Positions 51,153 to 60,140 of a stretch of 64,000 bases of DNA are shown piece by piece. The translations under genes were made by a program, and so were the position numbers. The stretch is from CAILZL01 sp049840395. GTDB taxonomy: Bacteria; Pseudomonadota; Gammaproteobacteria; Steroidobacterales; Steroidobacteraceae. The notes under the pieces are model-generated. The model was not told where the DNA came from, ran no database searches, and saw only the letters and a program-made list of their open reading frames with translations. Numbering within the stretch: position 1 is the first letter of the stretch; each line of letters starts with the position of its first letter. The DNA lies in the NCBI GenBank assembly GCA_049840395.1, contig JASGLD010000005.1, positions 744,001 through 808,000 of the forward strand, written 5' to 3'.

Positions 51153-52520
51153 ATGACAGACTTCACGATCCCCGGCTTTCACCGTCGTTACGTGTTGATG
51201 CCCATGCTGGCTGCCATCGCATTGGTGGTCTGCGCCTTCCTCGTCACCGAGGCGCGGCGAGCCGAGACCATGAATTCGGCGGTGCAAATTCGCGATGCAC
51301 AGGAGCGTATGCGACTACTGGCTGATCTGGCCTATGCCGCCTCCGATGCAGAGAGTGGGCAGCGTGGTTACTTGCTTACTCACGAACCGGAATATCTGCA
51401 GCCTTACAACGAAGCCAAGCAACGTATTGCTACGCTATTACCCGAGCTGCATACTGCCTATGCCAACAATACTCAGGAAACGCCGCATATTGAGCGGATA
51501 AGCACGTTGATCGAGAAAAAGCTCACCGAGCTGAATTCCTCTTTGGAATTATCGGAGTCCACCGGCACTACGGCGATGTCCGTGCAATTGGTCAAAACCG
51601 GAGTGGGTTTGCGCTGGATGTCGCAGGTGCGTGAAGAGGTAGAAGGTATCCGCAATCGTGAGCGCGATAACATTTATCTCGGTATTCGCAAGTGGGAGCA
51701 ACAGCACAGCATCAGCCGTTACATCGACGGTGGTGGTGCGCTATTGAATGTTCTGCTGTTGCTGGTGGCCGGTGTGTACATCACGCGCGATATCGAGCGG
51801 CGCACCGCGGCGGTGAATGAGCTGGACAAGTTGGTGGCGCAGCGCACCACCGAATTAAGCGAGTTGTCCACCCACCTGTTGCGAGTGACCGAGCGCGAGA
51901 AATCGCGTCTGGCGCGTGAGCTGCACGATGAACTGGGCGGCCTGCTGGTGGCCATCAAGATGGATCTGGCGCAATTGGCCAAGAAGATGGATGTCAACGC
52001 TGCCGATATTCAACCGCGCTGGCAGCGCATTCAAAGCGCCATCAGTGCCGGCGTGGATTTAAAGCGGCGCGTGATCGAAGAGTTGCGACCCACCCTGCTG
52101 GATAACATGGGGCTGATCGCGGCCTTGCAATGGCAGGCGGAGCAGACCTGTTCGCAGGCCGGCGTTGCCTTGCAACTATCCATGCCCGGCGAAGAGCCGA
52201 CGCTGGATACGCATGCTTCCATCGCGATCTTCCGTGTGGCGCAGGAAACCTTTACCAATATGGTCAAGCATGCGCGCGCCACTGCGGCCAAATTAACGCT
52301 GCAAATCACCGAGCATGAATTGATATTGACCATCGAAGACAATGGCATCGGTATTGCCGCCGAGCAACGCAACAAGAGCGGTTCGCATGGTCTGCTGAGC
52401 ATGAAGCATCGCATGCATGCGATTGGCGGCAGTTTCTATGTGGGGCCTGCGGTGCCGAAGGGTACGCGTAGCGTCGTGCGCGTGCCGATGAATGCAGCCA
52501 AGATGGCCCTGTCTGCCTAG
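51153..52520 (+). CDS. CHASE3 sensor histidine kinase
   Basis: 455 aa. An N-terminal TM (about 10-30) and a second TM (about 195-215) enclose a CHASE3 extracytoplasmic domain (AYAASDAESGQRGYLLTHEPEYL). Next a short coiled linker and a HisKA_3 dimerisation domain with H258 in ARELHDELGG, then HATPase_c with ADNGIGI-type ENGIGI and GLLSMKHRMHAIGG. HisKA_3 kinases are NarL-type partners, fitting the two receiver proteins in the adjoining, convergent genes. The input signal is unknown. Confidence 0.92.
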   Translation: MTDFTIPGFHRRYVLMPMLAAIALVVCAFLVTEARRAETMNSAVQIRDAQERMRLLADLAYAASDAESGQRGYLLTHEPEYLQPYNEAKQRIATLLPELHTAYANNTQETPHIERISTLIEKKLTELNSSLELSESTGTTAMSVQLVKTGVGLRWMSQVREEVEGIRNRERDNIYLGIRKWEQQHSISRYIDGGGALLNVLLLLVAGVYITRDIERRTAAVNELDKLVAQRTTELSELSTHLLRVTEREKSRLARELHDELGGLLVAIKMDLAQLAKKMDVNAADIQPRWQRIQSAISAGVDLKRRVIEELRPTLLDNMGLIAALQWQAEQTCSQAGVALQLSMPGEEPTLDTHASIAIFRVAQETFTNMVKHARATAAKLTLQITEHELILTIEDNGIGIAAEQRNKSGSHGLLSMKHRMHAIGGSFYVGPAVPKGTRSVVRVPMNAAKMALSA

Positions 52521-52554
52521 TGCAGACAGGTTCGGCAATCTATTTAGAATTTAT

Positions 52555-53001
52555 TTAGTTGGTGCGTGACTGCAGCAGCGATTCCAGTATCTTCGGCAGG
52601 CGTTCGAATTCCTGGGTTTTATCCAGGAAGTAATTGACGCCCATCGCCTCTGCCTGACGTCGATACTGCGGCAAGGCATAGTTGGTGATGATGACCACGG
52701 CCGGACGCTTCTCCAGCGTGTTGATATGACGCATCACGCCGAAGCCGGTACCTTCCTTCAGGCGCAGGTCCAGAATCACGGCATCCGGATGATGCAGTTG
52801 CACCGCTTCAATGGCTTCCGCCTCGGTGGTGGCGGCGGCAACAGTTTGCACGCCCGGCAAATCCGAGAGCAATTCCAGCAGACGTTCCGACAACAAACTG
52901 GAGTCTTCTACCAGAAGCACTCGCAGGTTGTTGTCGTTGGTCGCTACTCCGCCATCGCGTTGATGTGCCACGTTATTGCTTTGCAGTCCTGATACGTACA
53001 T
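52555..53001 (-). CDS. Stand-alone response regulator receiver
   Basis: 148 aa from the ATG at 53001 (an earlier Met at 53034 adds 11 residues). A CheY-like receiver has acidic pocket ED at 32-33, phosphoacceptor D78 in VILDLRLKEG, Thr in IITNYA and Lys in FLDKTQEF. No output domain follows. It is 40 bp downstream of the LuxR-type regulator on the same strand and converges on the kinase gene, so all three may be one phosphorelay. Confidence 0.88.
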   Translation of the reverse strand: MYVSGLQSNNVAHQRDGGVATNDNNLRVLLVEDSSLLSERLLELLSDLPGVQTVAAATTEAEAIEAVQLHHPDAVILDLRLKEGTGFGVMRHINTLEKRPAVVIITNYALPQYRRQAEAMGVNYFLDKTQEFERLPKILESLLQSRTN

Positions 53002-53041
53002 CAGTTCCCCCGCCGCATTGTCGACTTCTGCCAAGGGCGCC

Positions 53042-53674
53042 TCAATCCATCAGGTTGTTGCGCAGAGCATAGGCAGTAATGTCGGCATTACTGGTGAAGT
53101 TCATCTTCTCCATGACTCGCGAACGATAGGTGCTGATGGTCTTCACGGACAGGCATAGCTCGGCGGCGATGTCGGACACGGTGCGACCCGCAGCCAGCTT
53201 GCAGAAGATCTGGAATTCACGCTCGGAGAGTTGCGCATGCGCCGGCTTGTCCGAATCATGATCCAGTTCCGTCACCAGCAGTTCGGCCAGAGCCGGACTG
53301 ACATAGCGCTTGCCGGCCAGCACGGTCTTGACTGCGGCCAGTAATTCTTCCGGGGCCATTTCCTTGTTCAAGTAGCCGCTGGCGCCGGCACGCAGCACAT
53401 TTACTGCATACTGCTTTTCAGGGAAGCCGCTGAGAATGAGTACGCGCGTGTCGGGGTAGGAGGCATGTACCTGGCGCAGGATGTCGATGCCGCTGCGGTC
53501 CGGCATGTTGATGTCCAGAATCAGTAGATCCCAACGGGTCTGACGTAGCTTATCCAGGGTCTCGCTGCCGGTGCTGGCTTCACCCACATCTTGAATGGAG
53601 CGGTCTTCCAGCAATAGCTGGCGCAAGCCTTTGCGGAGGATGGCATGGTCGTCGGAAAGCAGAATTTTCGCCAT
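53042..53674 (-). CDS. NarL/LuxR-family response regulator
   Basis: 210 aa from the ATG at 53674; a longer start at 53749 is less likely. Receiver domain with acidic DD at 8-9, phosphoacceptor D54 in LILDINMPD, followed by a LuxR-type helix-turn-helix (LSEREFQIFCKLAAGRTVSD, LCLSVKTISTYRSRVMEKM). The N-terminal DDHAILRKGLRQLL matches NarL-like regulators. The CHASE3 HisKA_3 kinase nearby is the obvious partner. Confidence 0.93.
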   Translation of the reverse strand: MAKILLSDDHAILRKGLRQLLLEDRSIQDVGEASTGSETLDKLRQTRWDLLILDINMPDRSGIDILRQVHASYPDTRVLILSGFPEKQYAVNVLRAGASGYLNKEMAPEELLAAVKTVLAGKRYVSPALAELLVTELDHDSDKPAHAQLSEREFQIFCKLAAGRTVSDIAAELCLSVKTISTYRSRVMEKMNFTSNADITAYALRNNLMD

Positions 53675-54046
53675 GATGCGTCGGGAACTATTCGGATACA
53701 CGGGACGGGTTACGGTTTCGTCCAAGGCTTGCATAGATGCGCTCCTCATGCAAAAGAATAATTGGAATTCTAAAGTTCAAATAATTGGTGAGTGAATTGT
53801 GCTCCATATGGCCATTTTTGCGTGGTCGTTTAACAGCTTTGACTTGTCAGCCTTGCTTGTAATTATTTGTCAGACAATGCTGACAGCCCGCACAGGGAAA
53901 ACGCTTTGCGGCCATTCCAGTCGCATTAAATCGCGCCTCGCGATTTTTATTATCGGTGGCTTCCTACAATTTTTTCTGACCGCAGCCTACGTCATGCCTA
54001 AGGGCGGATCACCATGCTGTTTGCAGCTTATCAAGTGGAGAACAAC
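53675..54046. other. Intergenic region between the response regulator and a small lipoprotein gene
   Basis: 372 bp, more AT-rich than average. An open frame from 53799 to 54050 has no family character and I do not accept it. It must contain promoters for both flanking genes. TTGACTTGTCAGCC near 53838 is a possible -35 but no well-spaced -10 was found. Confidence 0.45.
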
Positions 54047-54280
54047 ATGAAGAAGATCTCTGTTTCCCTGGCAACTGTGCTTTATGCGGTGGTGCTTGGC
54101 GCCGGCCTAGTGGCCTGTAAGGAGAAAGGGCCGGTGGAACAATTCGGTGAAGAAGTGGATGAGGCCGTGGACACTGCCAAGAATGGCGGCAAGGAGTCTA
54201 CTGCGAACAAGGTGGACGATGCAGTGGACGATCTGCGTGAAGGCGCCAAGGATGCAGCCAAGGAAGTAAAGGGTAAGTAA
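54047..54280 (+). CDS. Small helical lipoprotein
   Basis: 77 aa from the ATG at 54047. The lipoprotein signal MKKISVSLATVLYAVVLGAG ends LVAC. The mature 54 residues are highly charged and helical (VEQFGEEVDEAVDTAKNGGK, VDDAVDDLREGAKDAAKEVK), with amphipathic periodicity. It resembles small stress lipoproteins of the entericidin or YgdI type in size only. It is followed 15 bp later by the phospholipase D gene, with which it may be co-transcribed. Confidence 0.78.
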   Translation: MKKISVSLATVLYAVVLGAGLVACKEKGPVEQFGEEVDEAVDTAKNGGKESTANKVDDAVDDLREGAKDAAKEVKGK

Positions 54281-54295
54281 GTTACCTCACCGGCA

Positions 54296-55735
54296 ATGAA
54301 CACCGCTTTCCCAGCGGATTGCCATTCTGCAGGCGCACGCACCTGCCACGTTAAACTATTGGCCAAGTTGTTGGCCCAGATGGCACTGAGCATTAGCTTG
54401 CTCAGTGCCTGTGCCAGCTTGCCGAGTAAGCAGGATCGCGATGCTCAAGCGGCGCCTAGTCCGGTGTTGGCTGTCAACGGTCAGCTCAATCAACGCCAGG
54501 CTGCTGCCGTCATCGAGTCGGCGGCGCAGGCCACTTCTTCGCAACAACGCTCTGCGGTTACGCAACTCACCGATGCCGTTCGCGATGAAACCGATTCACC
54601 CTTCCTGGTGGGCAATAAGGTCACGCCGCTGATCGATGGTCCGGAGACTTTTGCCAGTCTGCGACGTAGCATCAACGATGCGAAGAGCAGCGTGCACGTC
54701 GAGACCTATATTTTTGCCGACGACAAGCTGGGTACGGATTTCGCCCAGCTATTGATCAAGAAGGCGCAGCAGGGCGTCGAAGTGCGCGTGATCATTGATG
54801 CCTTGGGCAGCATGTCAACGGCGGCAGAGCTATTTAAGACTATGCGCGATGGCGGTGTGCAGGTGCTGGAGTTTCAGCCGCTGTTATCCGTGCACACCTT
54901 GCCCTGGCGTTATCACAATCGCGATCACCGCAAGTTGTTGATCGTCGATGGCAGGGTGGCTTTCACCGGTGGACTCAATATCAGCGGCACCTATTCGTCG
55001 GGCTCCATATTGAAGCCCGGTCCCGAGCGTGGCGTAACCGAGGGCTGGCGCGATACGCATGCGCAGATCGAAGGACCGGCAGTGCGACAGTTCCAGGCGA
55101 TTTTCTTTGAAACCTGGGTGCGTTTGGGCGGCCAGGTGGATGCCAATAACGCCAAGTACTTTCCGCCGCTCACACCGGTGGGCATGGATATCGTCGCGGC
55201 GGTCAGCAGTTCCGGTTTACGGCAGCGCGACGAGTCGATCTACAGTACCTATCTTGCTGCGGTGAGTAACGCCGCTCAGACCGTATGGATTACCCAGGCG
55301 TACTTCGCGCCGCCGCCGGAGTTGCGCGATGCCTTGATTGCTGCCGTGAAGCGTGGTGTGGATGTGAAGGTGCTGGTGCCGGGCTTCACCGATTCGGGTC
55401 CTATTTTTTACGCGTCGCGCGCCGGTTATAAAAAGCTATTGGAAGGCGGCGTGCGTCTATATGAAATAAAGGATGCGCTGCTGCATGCCAAGACTGCGGT
55501 GTTCGATCAGTCGCTGGTGATCATCGGCTCCGCCAATCTGGACTATCGCAGTTTTCTCCATAACAACGAAGTCACTGCAGTGGTCATCTCCGGTCCATTG
55601 GCGCAGGAGATGGCCAAGATATTCGACAAGGATGAGGCTGGCGCCAGCGAGATCACCTTGGAGCAGTGGCAGAAGCGTTCACTTGGTGAGCGGTTCAAGG
55701 AGGGGCTGAGTCGTTTGTTCAATTACTGGCTATGA
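54296..55735 (+). CDS. Phospholipase D-family / cardiolipin synthase-like lipoprotein
   Basis: 479 aa. Two HKD motifs are intact: HRKLLIVD and HAKTAVFD, each followed by the typical glycine-rich stretch (GGLN, GSANLDYRS). The N-terminus has a hydrophobic helix ending LLSACAS, which looks like a lipobox; the ATG at 54296 gives an unusually long n-region before it, so the exact start is uncertain. Cardiolipin synthases of the ClsA/B/C group use this chemistry. A secreted/lipoprotein location is atypical for true cardiolipin synthase and favours a general phospholipase D-like enzyme. Confidence 0.83.
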   Translation: MNTAFPADCHSAGARTCHVKLLAKLLAQMALSISLLSACASLPSKQDRDAQAAPSPVLAVNGQLNQRQAAAVIESAAQATSSQQRSAVTQLTDAVRDETDSPFLVGNKVTPLIDGPETFASLRRSINDAKSSVHVETYIFADDKLGTDFAQLLIKKAQQGVEVRVIIDALGSMSTAAELFKTMRDGGVQVLEFQPLLSVHTLPWRYHNRDHRKLLIVDGRVAFTGGLNISGTYSSGSILKPGPERGVTEGWRDTHAQIEGPAVRQFQAIFFETWVRLGGQVDANNAKYFPPLTPVGMDIVAAVSSSGLRQRDESIYSTYLAAVSNAAQTVWITQAYFAPPPELRDALIAAVKRGVDVKVLVPGFTDSGPIFYASRAGYKKLLEGGVRLYEIKDALLHAKTAVFDQSLVIIGSANLDYRSFLHNNEVTAVVISGPLAQEMAKIFDKDEAGASEITLEQWQKRSLGERFKEGLSRLFNYWL

Positions 55736-55754
55736 GGGTGTTATTTGGGCAGCT

Positions 55755-55812
55755 GTTGGTCGGGTTTCATACCCGACTCCGACATTGTCGTCGGGTATGA
55801 AACCCGACCTAC
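55755..55812. repeat. Palindromic repeat R3, copy 3
   Basis: Arms of 23 nt (55755-55777 and 55790-55812) are complementary with one mismatch. The loop is 12 nt. It begins GTTGGTCGGGTTTCATACCC. It lies 20 bp after the cardiolipin synthase-like gene. Confidence 0.9.
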
Positions 55813-55939
55813 AAGATAAAAATTATTATTGGCTCTTGATCCCTCATCCGTTGCCTGCCATCACGTGCGGCGCTATTGTGGATCGACGCTGCATGCACGC
55901 GACTTGCAGCCCCACACTGAAGAAAATCAAGAGCAGGCT

Positions 55940-58291
55940 ATGGCACTTCCCGCATACGAAAAACTCGGCGCTTTCTACCTGGGTCGCAAGGTTGAAGCCG
56001 GCAAGGACACCGATGAGCTGGTGATGTATGACGCCCGCGATCTGACCACGCATGCGGTGTGTGTGGGCATGACCGGCAGCGGCAAGACCGGCCTGTGCTT
56101 AAGTTTGCTTGAAGAAGCGGCCATCGACGGTGTGCCGGTGATTGCCATTGATCCCAAAGGCGACATCGCCAATCTTGCGTTGCAGTTTCCGGAATTGCGC
56201 GGTGCCGATTTTCTGCCCTGGGTGGATGCAGGTGAGGCCAAGCGTAAAGGACAGTCGCCGGAGGAGTTCGCCAATGTCACCGCGGAAACCTGGAAAAAAG
56301 GTCTGGCTGATTGGCAACAGGATGGCGAGCGTATTGCTCGTCTGCGCGATGCTGCCGAAGTGGCGGTGTATACGCCGGGCAGCAGTTCCGGACGGCCGTT
56401 GTCGGTGCTGCGTTCGTTCGCGGCGCCCGATGCCGGTCTGGTCAACGACTCCACCGCCTTCAAAGAGCGTATCAGTGGTGCGGCCGCCGGTCTGCTTGGC
56501 TTGTTGGGCATCGACGCCGATCCGTTGAAAAGTCGCGAACACATTCTGCTGTCGTCGCTGCTCGATGCGGCCTGGCGCAAGGGTGAAGATTTGGATCTCG
56601 CTGCCTTGATCGGTCAAATACAGAAGCCGCCCTTCGATAAGGTGGGTGTATTCGATCTGGAAACCTTCTTTCCCGCCAAGGAACGTCTCGGCCTGGCGAT
56701 GAGCATCAACAATCTGCTGGCCGCGCCGGGTTTCTCGGCGTGGATGGAAGGCGAAGCTCTGGATGTGCAACGCCTGCTGTTCACCGAAGCCGGCAAGCCG
56801 CGTATCAGCATCATCTCCATTGCGCATCTCAGCGATGCCGAACGCATGTTTGTGGTGACCTTGCTCTTGAATGAAGTGGTCGCCTGGATGCGTCGTCAAT
56901 CCGGTACCTCGGCACTACGCGCGCTGGTGTACATGGATGAGATCTTCGGCTACTTCCCGCCCAGCGCCATGCCGCCGTCCAAGCTGCCGCTGCTGACCTT
57001 GATGAAGCAGGCGCGCGCCTTTGGTCTGGGTGTGGTGCTGGCCACGCAGAATCCCGTGGACCTGGACTACAAGGGACTCTCCAATGCCGGCACCTGGTTC
57101 ATCGGTCGTTTGCAGACCGAACGTGACAAGGCGCGCGTTGTGGAAGGCTTGCTAAGCAGTGCCGGCGAGGGTCTTGATAAAGCCACCATCGAAGGCTTGC
57201 TGGCCAATCTGCAGCAGCGGGTGTTCTTGATGCGCAATGTGCATGAGGAACAAACCGTGTTGCTACGCACGCGTTGGGCGTTGTCCTATCTGCGTGGCCC
57301 GATGACGTTGAAAGAAATCGGTCAATTGAATCAAAGCGCAGCGGCGCCTTCCAGTCCGGCAGCTGTCGCGAGTAAGCCTGCTGCGGCCAGTGTTAAGCCC
57401 GCAGCGCGTCCGATATTGCCGGCCGGCATCAATGAATACTTCCTGCAAGACGCCACCGGTTCAAGCTATGTGCCGCAGCTGTTGGGCATAGCCAAGGTGC
57501 ACTTCGTGGATGCCAAGGCCGGTGTGGATGAGTGGCAGACGCGTTATCTGCTGGCGCCGCTGACCGAAGATGGCAGTGGTCCGGACTGGCAAGCTGCCAA
57601 TGCGCTGGTCGATAACAAAGGATTACAGAAACAGGCTGCGGCGCTGACCTTTGCCGAATTGCCTGCGGCCTATCTGCGTGCGCAGAACTATGCGTTGTGG
57701 GGCAAGGAGCTATCGAGTTCGATTTATCAGAGCCTGTCGTTATCCGTGCATCGTTGCGCCGCGTTGAAGGCCAGCGCCAATCCGGGCGAAAGCGAGGGTG
57801 ATTTTCGTGCGCGCCTGTCATTGAGTTTGCGCGAGCAGCGCGATGCAGAAGTGGAACGTCTCCGTAAAAAGTATGCGCCGCGTCTGCAAACCTTGCAGGA
57901 TCAGCAGGTGCGCGCCGAGCAGAAGATCGAAAAAGAAAAATCGCAGCTGTCGCAACAGAAGCTCAATACTGCGTTATCGGTGGGTGCCAGCATCTTGGGA
58001 GCATTCTTCGGTCGCAAGGTGGCCAGTAGCGCCAATCTCGGTCGTGTGGCGACCGTAGCGCGTTCGGCCAGCCGCATTTCGCGTGAGAGTCAGGATGTGG
58101 ATCAAGCGGCGGGTGGTCTGGAAACCGTTCAACAGCGTCTGACCGATCTGCAGGCGGAGCTGGAACAGGAGGTTGCCAAGGTGCAGGGCGAACTTGATCC
58201 GGCCGTGATTGCGTTGGAAAGCATTGAAGTCAAACCGCGCAAGAGCGATACCGCAGTGAGCGAAGTGGCGCTGGTGTGGCGCGCGGTGTGA
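55940..58291 (+). CDS. HerA/FtsK-like ATP-binding protein
   Basis: 783 aa from the ATG at 55940. Walker A GMTGSGKTGL is at the start, IDPKGDIANLAL follows, and Walker B-like ALVYMDEIFGYFP appears about residue 325. LMKQARAFGLGVVLATQNPVDLDYKGLSNAGTWF (quoted here as parts LMKQARAFGLG and LATQNPVDLDYKGL) is a HerA-family hallmark. After about residue 470 there is an Ala/Pro-rich linker and a long coiled-coil domain (EVERLRKKYAPRLQTL, VRAEQKIEKEKSQLSQQK). The family includes DNA-translocating ATPases. No nuclease gene (NurA) is adjacent, so function is unknown. Confidence 0.88.
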   Translation: MALPAYEKLGAFYLGRKVEAGKDTDELVMYDARDLTTHAVCVGMTGSGKTGLCLSLLEEAAIDGVPVIAIDPKGDIANLALQFPELRGADFLPWVDAGEAKRKGQSPEEFANVTAETWKKGLADWQQDGERIARLRDAAEVAVYTPGSSSGRPLSVLRSFAAPDAGLVNDSTAFKERISGAAAGLLGLLGIDADPLKSREHILLSSLLDAAWRKGEDLDLAALIGQIQKPPFDKVGVFDLETFFPAKERLGLAMSINNLLAAPGFSAWMEGEALDVQRLLFTEAGKPRISIISIAHLSDAERMFVVTLLLNEVVAWMRRQSGTSALRALVYMDEIFGYFPPSAMPPSKLPLLTLMKQARAFGLGVVLATQNPVDLDYKGLSNAGTWFIGRLQTERDKARVVEGLLSSAGEGLDKATIEGLLANLQQRVFLMRNVHEEQTVLLRTRWALSYLRGPMTLKEIGQLNQSAAAPSSPAAVASKPAAASVKPAARPILPAGINEYFLQDATGSSYVPQLLGIAKVHFVDAKAGVDEWQTRYLLAPLTEDGSGPDWQAANALVDNKGLQKQAAALTFAELPAAYLRAQNYALWGKELSSSIYQSLSLSVHRCAALKASANPGESEGDFRARLSLSLREQRDAEVERLRKKYAPRLQTLQDQQVRAEQKIEKEKSQLSQQKLNTALSVGASILGAFFGRKVASSANLGRVATVARSASRISRESQDVDQAAGGLETVQQRLTDLQAELEQEVAKVQGELDPAVIALESIEVKPRKSDTAVSEVALVWRAV

Positions 58292-58325
58292 TGAGCGTGA
58301 TGAATACATGGCACAGGAGTTTGCG

Positions 58326-58709
58326 ATGAGTTCTTTCAAGCCGCCGGCGCATCCTGCAGTTTCACCTTATCTTCTGGTGACCGATGCACAGCGCATGCTG
58401 GGATTTTTGAGCGCGACCTTCGGCGCCGTCGAATTGTTCAAGGTACCCAGGCCTGATGGTTCGGTTCAGCATGCCGAGGTGAGAATCGACGACTCCATCA
58501 TCATGATGGGCGAACGTCCCAATGACGATGGGCATATGCGTTGCTCGACGCATGTGTATGTGCCCGATGTCGATGCCTGTTATGCGCGGGCGCTTGCGGC
58601 AGGTGCTGCCAGCGTGGCCGAACCCAGAGATCAGTCATACGGTAATCGCAGTGCCGGTATAACGGATGTCGAGGGCAACCTTTGGTGGATCGGCACTCAT
58701 CTGTCCTGA
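58326..58709 (+). CDS. VOC/PhnB-like protein
   Basis: 127 aa from the ATG at 58326, which has AGGAG 7 nt upstream; an ATG at 58308 is less well placed. It has the typical glyoxalase/bleomycin-resistance (VOC) layout: HPAVSPYLLVTDAQRMLGFL, IIMMGERPNDDG, STHVYVPDVDACYARALAAG, and the C-terminal GNRSAGITDVEGNLWWIGTH. It resembles PhnB-like 3-demethylubiquinone-binding proteins of unknown role. It begins 34 bp after the HerA-like gene. Confidence 0.85.
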   Translation: MSSFKPPAHPAVSPYLLVTDAQRMLGFLSATFGAVELFKVPRPDGSVQHAEVRIDDSIIMMGERPNDDGHMRCSTHVYVPDVDACYARALAAGAASVAEPRDQSYGNRSAGITDVEGNLWWIGTHLS

Positions 58710-58731
58710 GTTGCGCGACCGAAGGGGCGGA

Positions 58732-58938
58732 TCAACGTGCTCGCGTGCGTTGTTTGCCGCAGCGCTCGCAACGTTCCACAGTCAATAATTTGCCTTGCTT
58801 CACATCAAACTGCGACTGCTTGACGATGACCCACTTGTGGAATCCCGAGTCGCAGAGCATCTTGCCTTCGGCGCGATCACTGTTGCGCTTGGCTTTGGCT
58901 TTGCGAAATTGAATGACATTGTTGGGTGGGCCGCTCAT
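58732..58938 (-). CDS. Small CxxC protein
   Basis: 68 aa. It has LCDSGFHKWVI and, near the C-terminus, VERCERCGK, a CxxC pair that may bind zinc together with the earlier Cys/His. Strongly basic at the start (RKAKAKRN) and end (RTRAR). I recall similar small proteins in related gammaproteobacteria but no function. It is convergent with the VOC gene, with only about 20 bp between stop codons. Confidence 0.75.
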   Translation of the reverse strand: MSGPPNNVIQFRKAKAKRNSDRAEGKMLCDSGFHKWVIVKQSQFDVKQGKLLTVERCERCGKQRTRAR

Positions 58939-59038
58939 TGGCTTATTCTAGGGTGTCCGTAGCGAGAGTGGTGCTGGGTCGCGATCGCGGGTTCTGTCAG
59001 CGGAGTGATGGTGGCCGGAGTAGTGATGACCGGAGTTA

Positions 59039-60070
59039 ATGATGATAGTTAATAAAAATAACTGGCTAGTTCTATGCGTGATTTCATTAGCGATGGCCTC
59101 CGCCTGTACGCGTAACAAAGCGACGGTGTCGGATACGGATGCATTGTCGGGTTTGGAAATGGTGTCCATACCTGCAGGCAACTTCGAAATGGGGCTGGTG
59201 GGCGAGGGTAAGGCGGAGCCGGTGCACGCGGTTAGTATCAAGGCGTTCAAGCTGGCCAGTAAAGAAGTCACGGTGGCTCAGTTCCGACAATTCGTCGATG
59301 CTGCGAACTACGTCACTACGGCAGAGCAGACCAATGGCGGCACGGCTTATGGTTGCCGAGTATTGAACAGCGGCTTGGGGCGGCCGGGTACCCGTGCAGC
59401 GCGCAACTGGACAGATCCGGCCTTCCCGCAAACCGATGAGCAGCCGGTGGTCTGTGTCACTGAGTATGACGTGCAGGCCTTTATTGCCTGGTTAAACAAG
59501 AAATCGGGTCGCAAATTCCGTCTGCCTTCCGAAGCCGAATGGGAATATGCGGCGCGCGCCGGGACGCAGACTACTTATCCCTGGGGCGATTCGCGTCAGG
59601 ACGTATGCAAGTATGAGAATGTGGCCGATGCGACGCCCAATCCATTGGCGAGTGAGGACGACGCTGGGCTGGCGCGCTCCGATGTAGTGCCGGCGGATGT
59701 GGGCGCACGCGGTCCCGTTAGTACACAGCGCAGTTCAAGTTCATCTCTCACTGCGCCTGCCGTGCCCACTCCACGTTGTAGCGATGGTTACTTCTACACG
59801 TCGCCTGTGGGTCATTACGCAGCCAATGCCTATGGCCTGTACGACATGCTGGGTAATGTGCGTGAACGTGTGGCTGATTGCTGGCATGAAAGCTATGCCG
59901 GCGCGCCGCAGGAGGGTTCTGCGTGGACTATCAACTGCAGTAATGAGGATCAGACGGCGCGCGGTGGCTCTTGGACTTTCCAGGTATCTACTGCGGCGGG
60001 CAGCCGCGGCAACAGTGAAGTGAATACCAGCAATGACAATCTGGGATTTCGATTGGCTGAGGATGACTAG
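59039..60070 (+). CDS. FGE/sulfatase-modifying-factor-like lipoprotein
   Basis: 343 aa. A lipoprotein signal ends at ASAC (Cys23). The FGE-sulfatase domain starts at about 40 (MVSIPAGNFEMG) and includes EVTVAQFRQFVDAANY, RKFRLPSEAEWEYAARAG, YGLYDMLGNV and NLGFRLAED. A low-complexity segment (about 198-246, with RSSSSS and Pro/Thr/Ala) interrupts the domain, and the normally Trp-rich GNVWEW reads GNVRERV (272-278). The copper-binding Cys pair of true formylglycine-generating enzymes was not found. It is probably a non-catalytic or other-substrate secreted member of the fold. Confidence 0.8.
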   Translation: MMIVNKNNWLVLCVISLAMASACTRNKATVSDTDALSGLEMVSIPAGNFEMGLVGEGKAEPVHAVSIKAFKLASKEVTVAQFRQFVDAANYVTTAEQTNGGTAYGCRVLNSGLGRPGTRAARNWTDPAFPQTDEQPVVCVTEYDVQAFIAWLNKKSGRKFRLPSEAEWEYAARAGTQTTYPWGDSRQDVCKYENVADATPNPLASEDDAGLARSDVVPADVGARGPVSTQRSSSSSLTAPAVPTPRCSDGYFYTSPVGHYAANAYGLYDMLGNVRERVADCWHESYAGAPQEGSAWTINCSNEDQTARGGSWTFQVSTAAGSRGNSEVNTSNDNLGFRLAEDD

Positions 60071-60092
60071 CCAGTTGCTTCGCGCCTAAACA

Positions 60093-60118
60093 AAAAGGCC
60101 CGCTTGCGCGGGCCTTTT
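60093..60118. terminator. Bidirectional Rho-independent terminator
   Basis: AAAAGGCCCGC and GCGGGCCTTTT are perfectly complementary (11 bp) with the 4-nt loop TTGC, giving T tracts on both sides. It separates the convergent FGE-like and desaturase genes. Confidence 0.92.
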
Positions 60119-60140
60119 CATTTCAACATCGACGCTTGCT

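Noticed and set aside
53799..54050. 83-aa hydrophobic open frame upstream of the small lipoprotein gene
   Set aside because: No family resemblance or convincing RBS, and it overlaps the leader of the lipoprotein gene in another frame.
54296..55735. Cardiolipin synthase named clsB or clsC
   Set aside because: HKD motifs are family-wide and the lipobox-like start is unusual, so a specific symbol is not justified.
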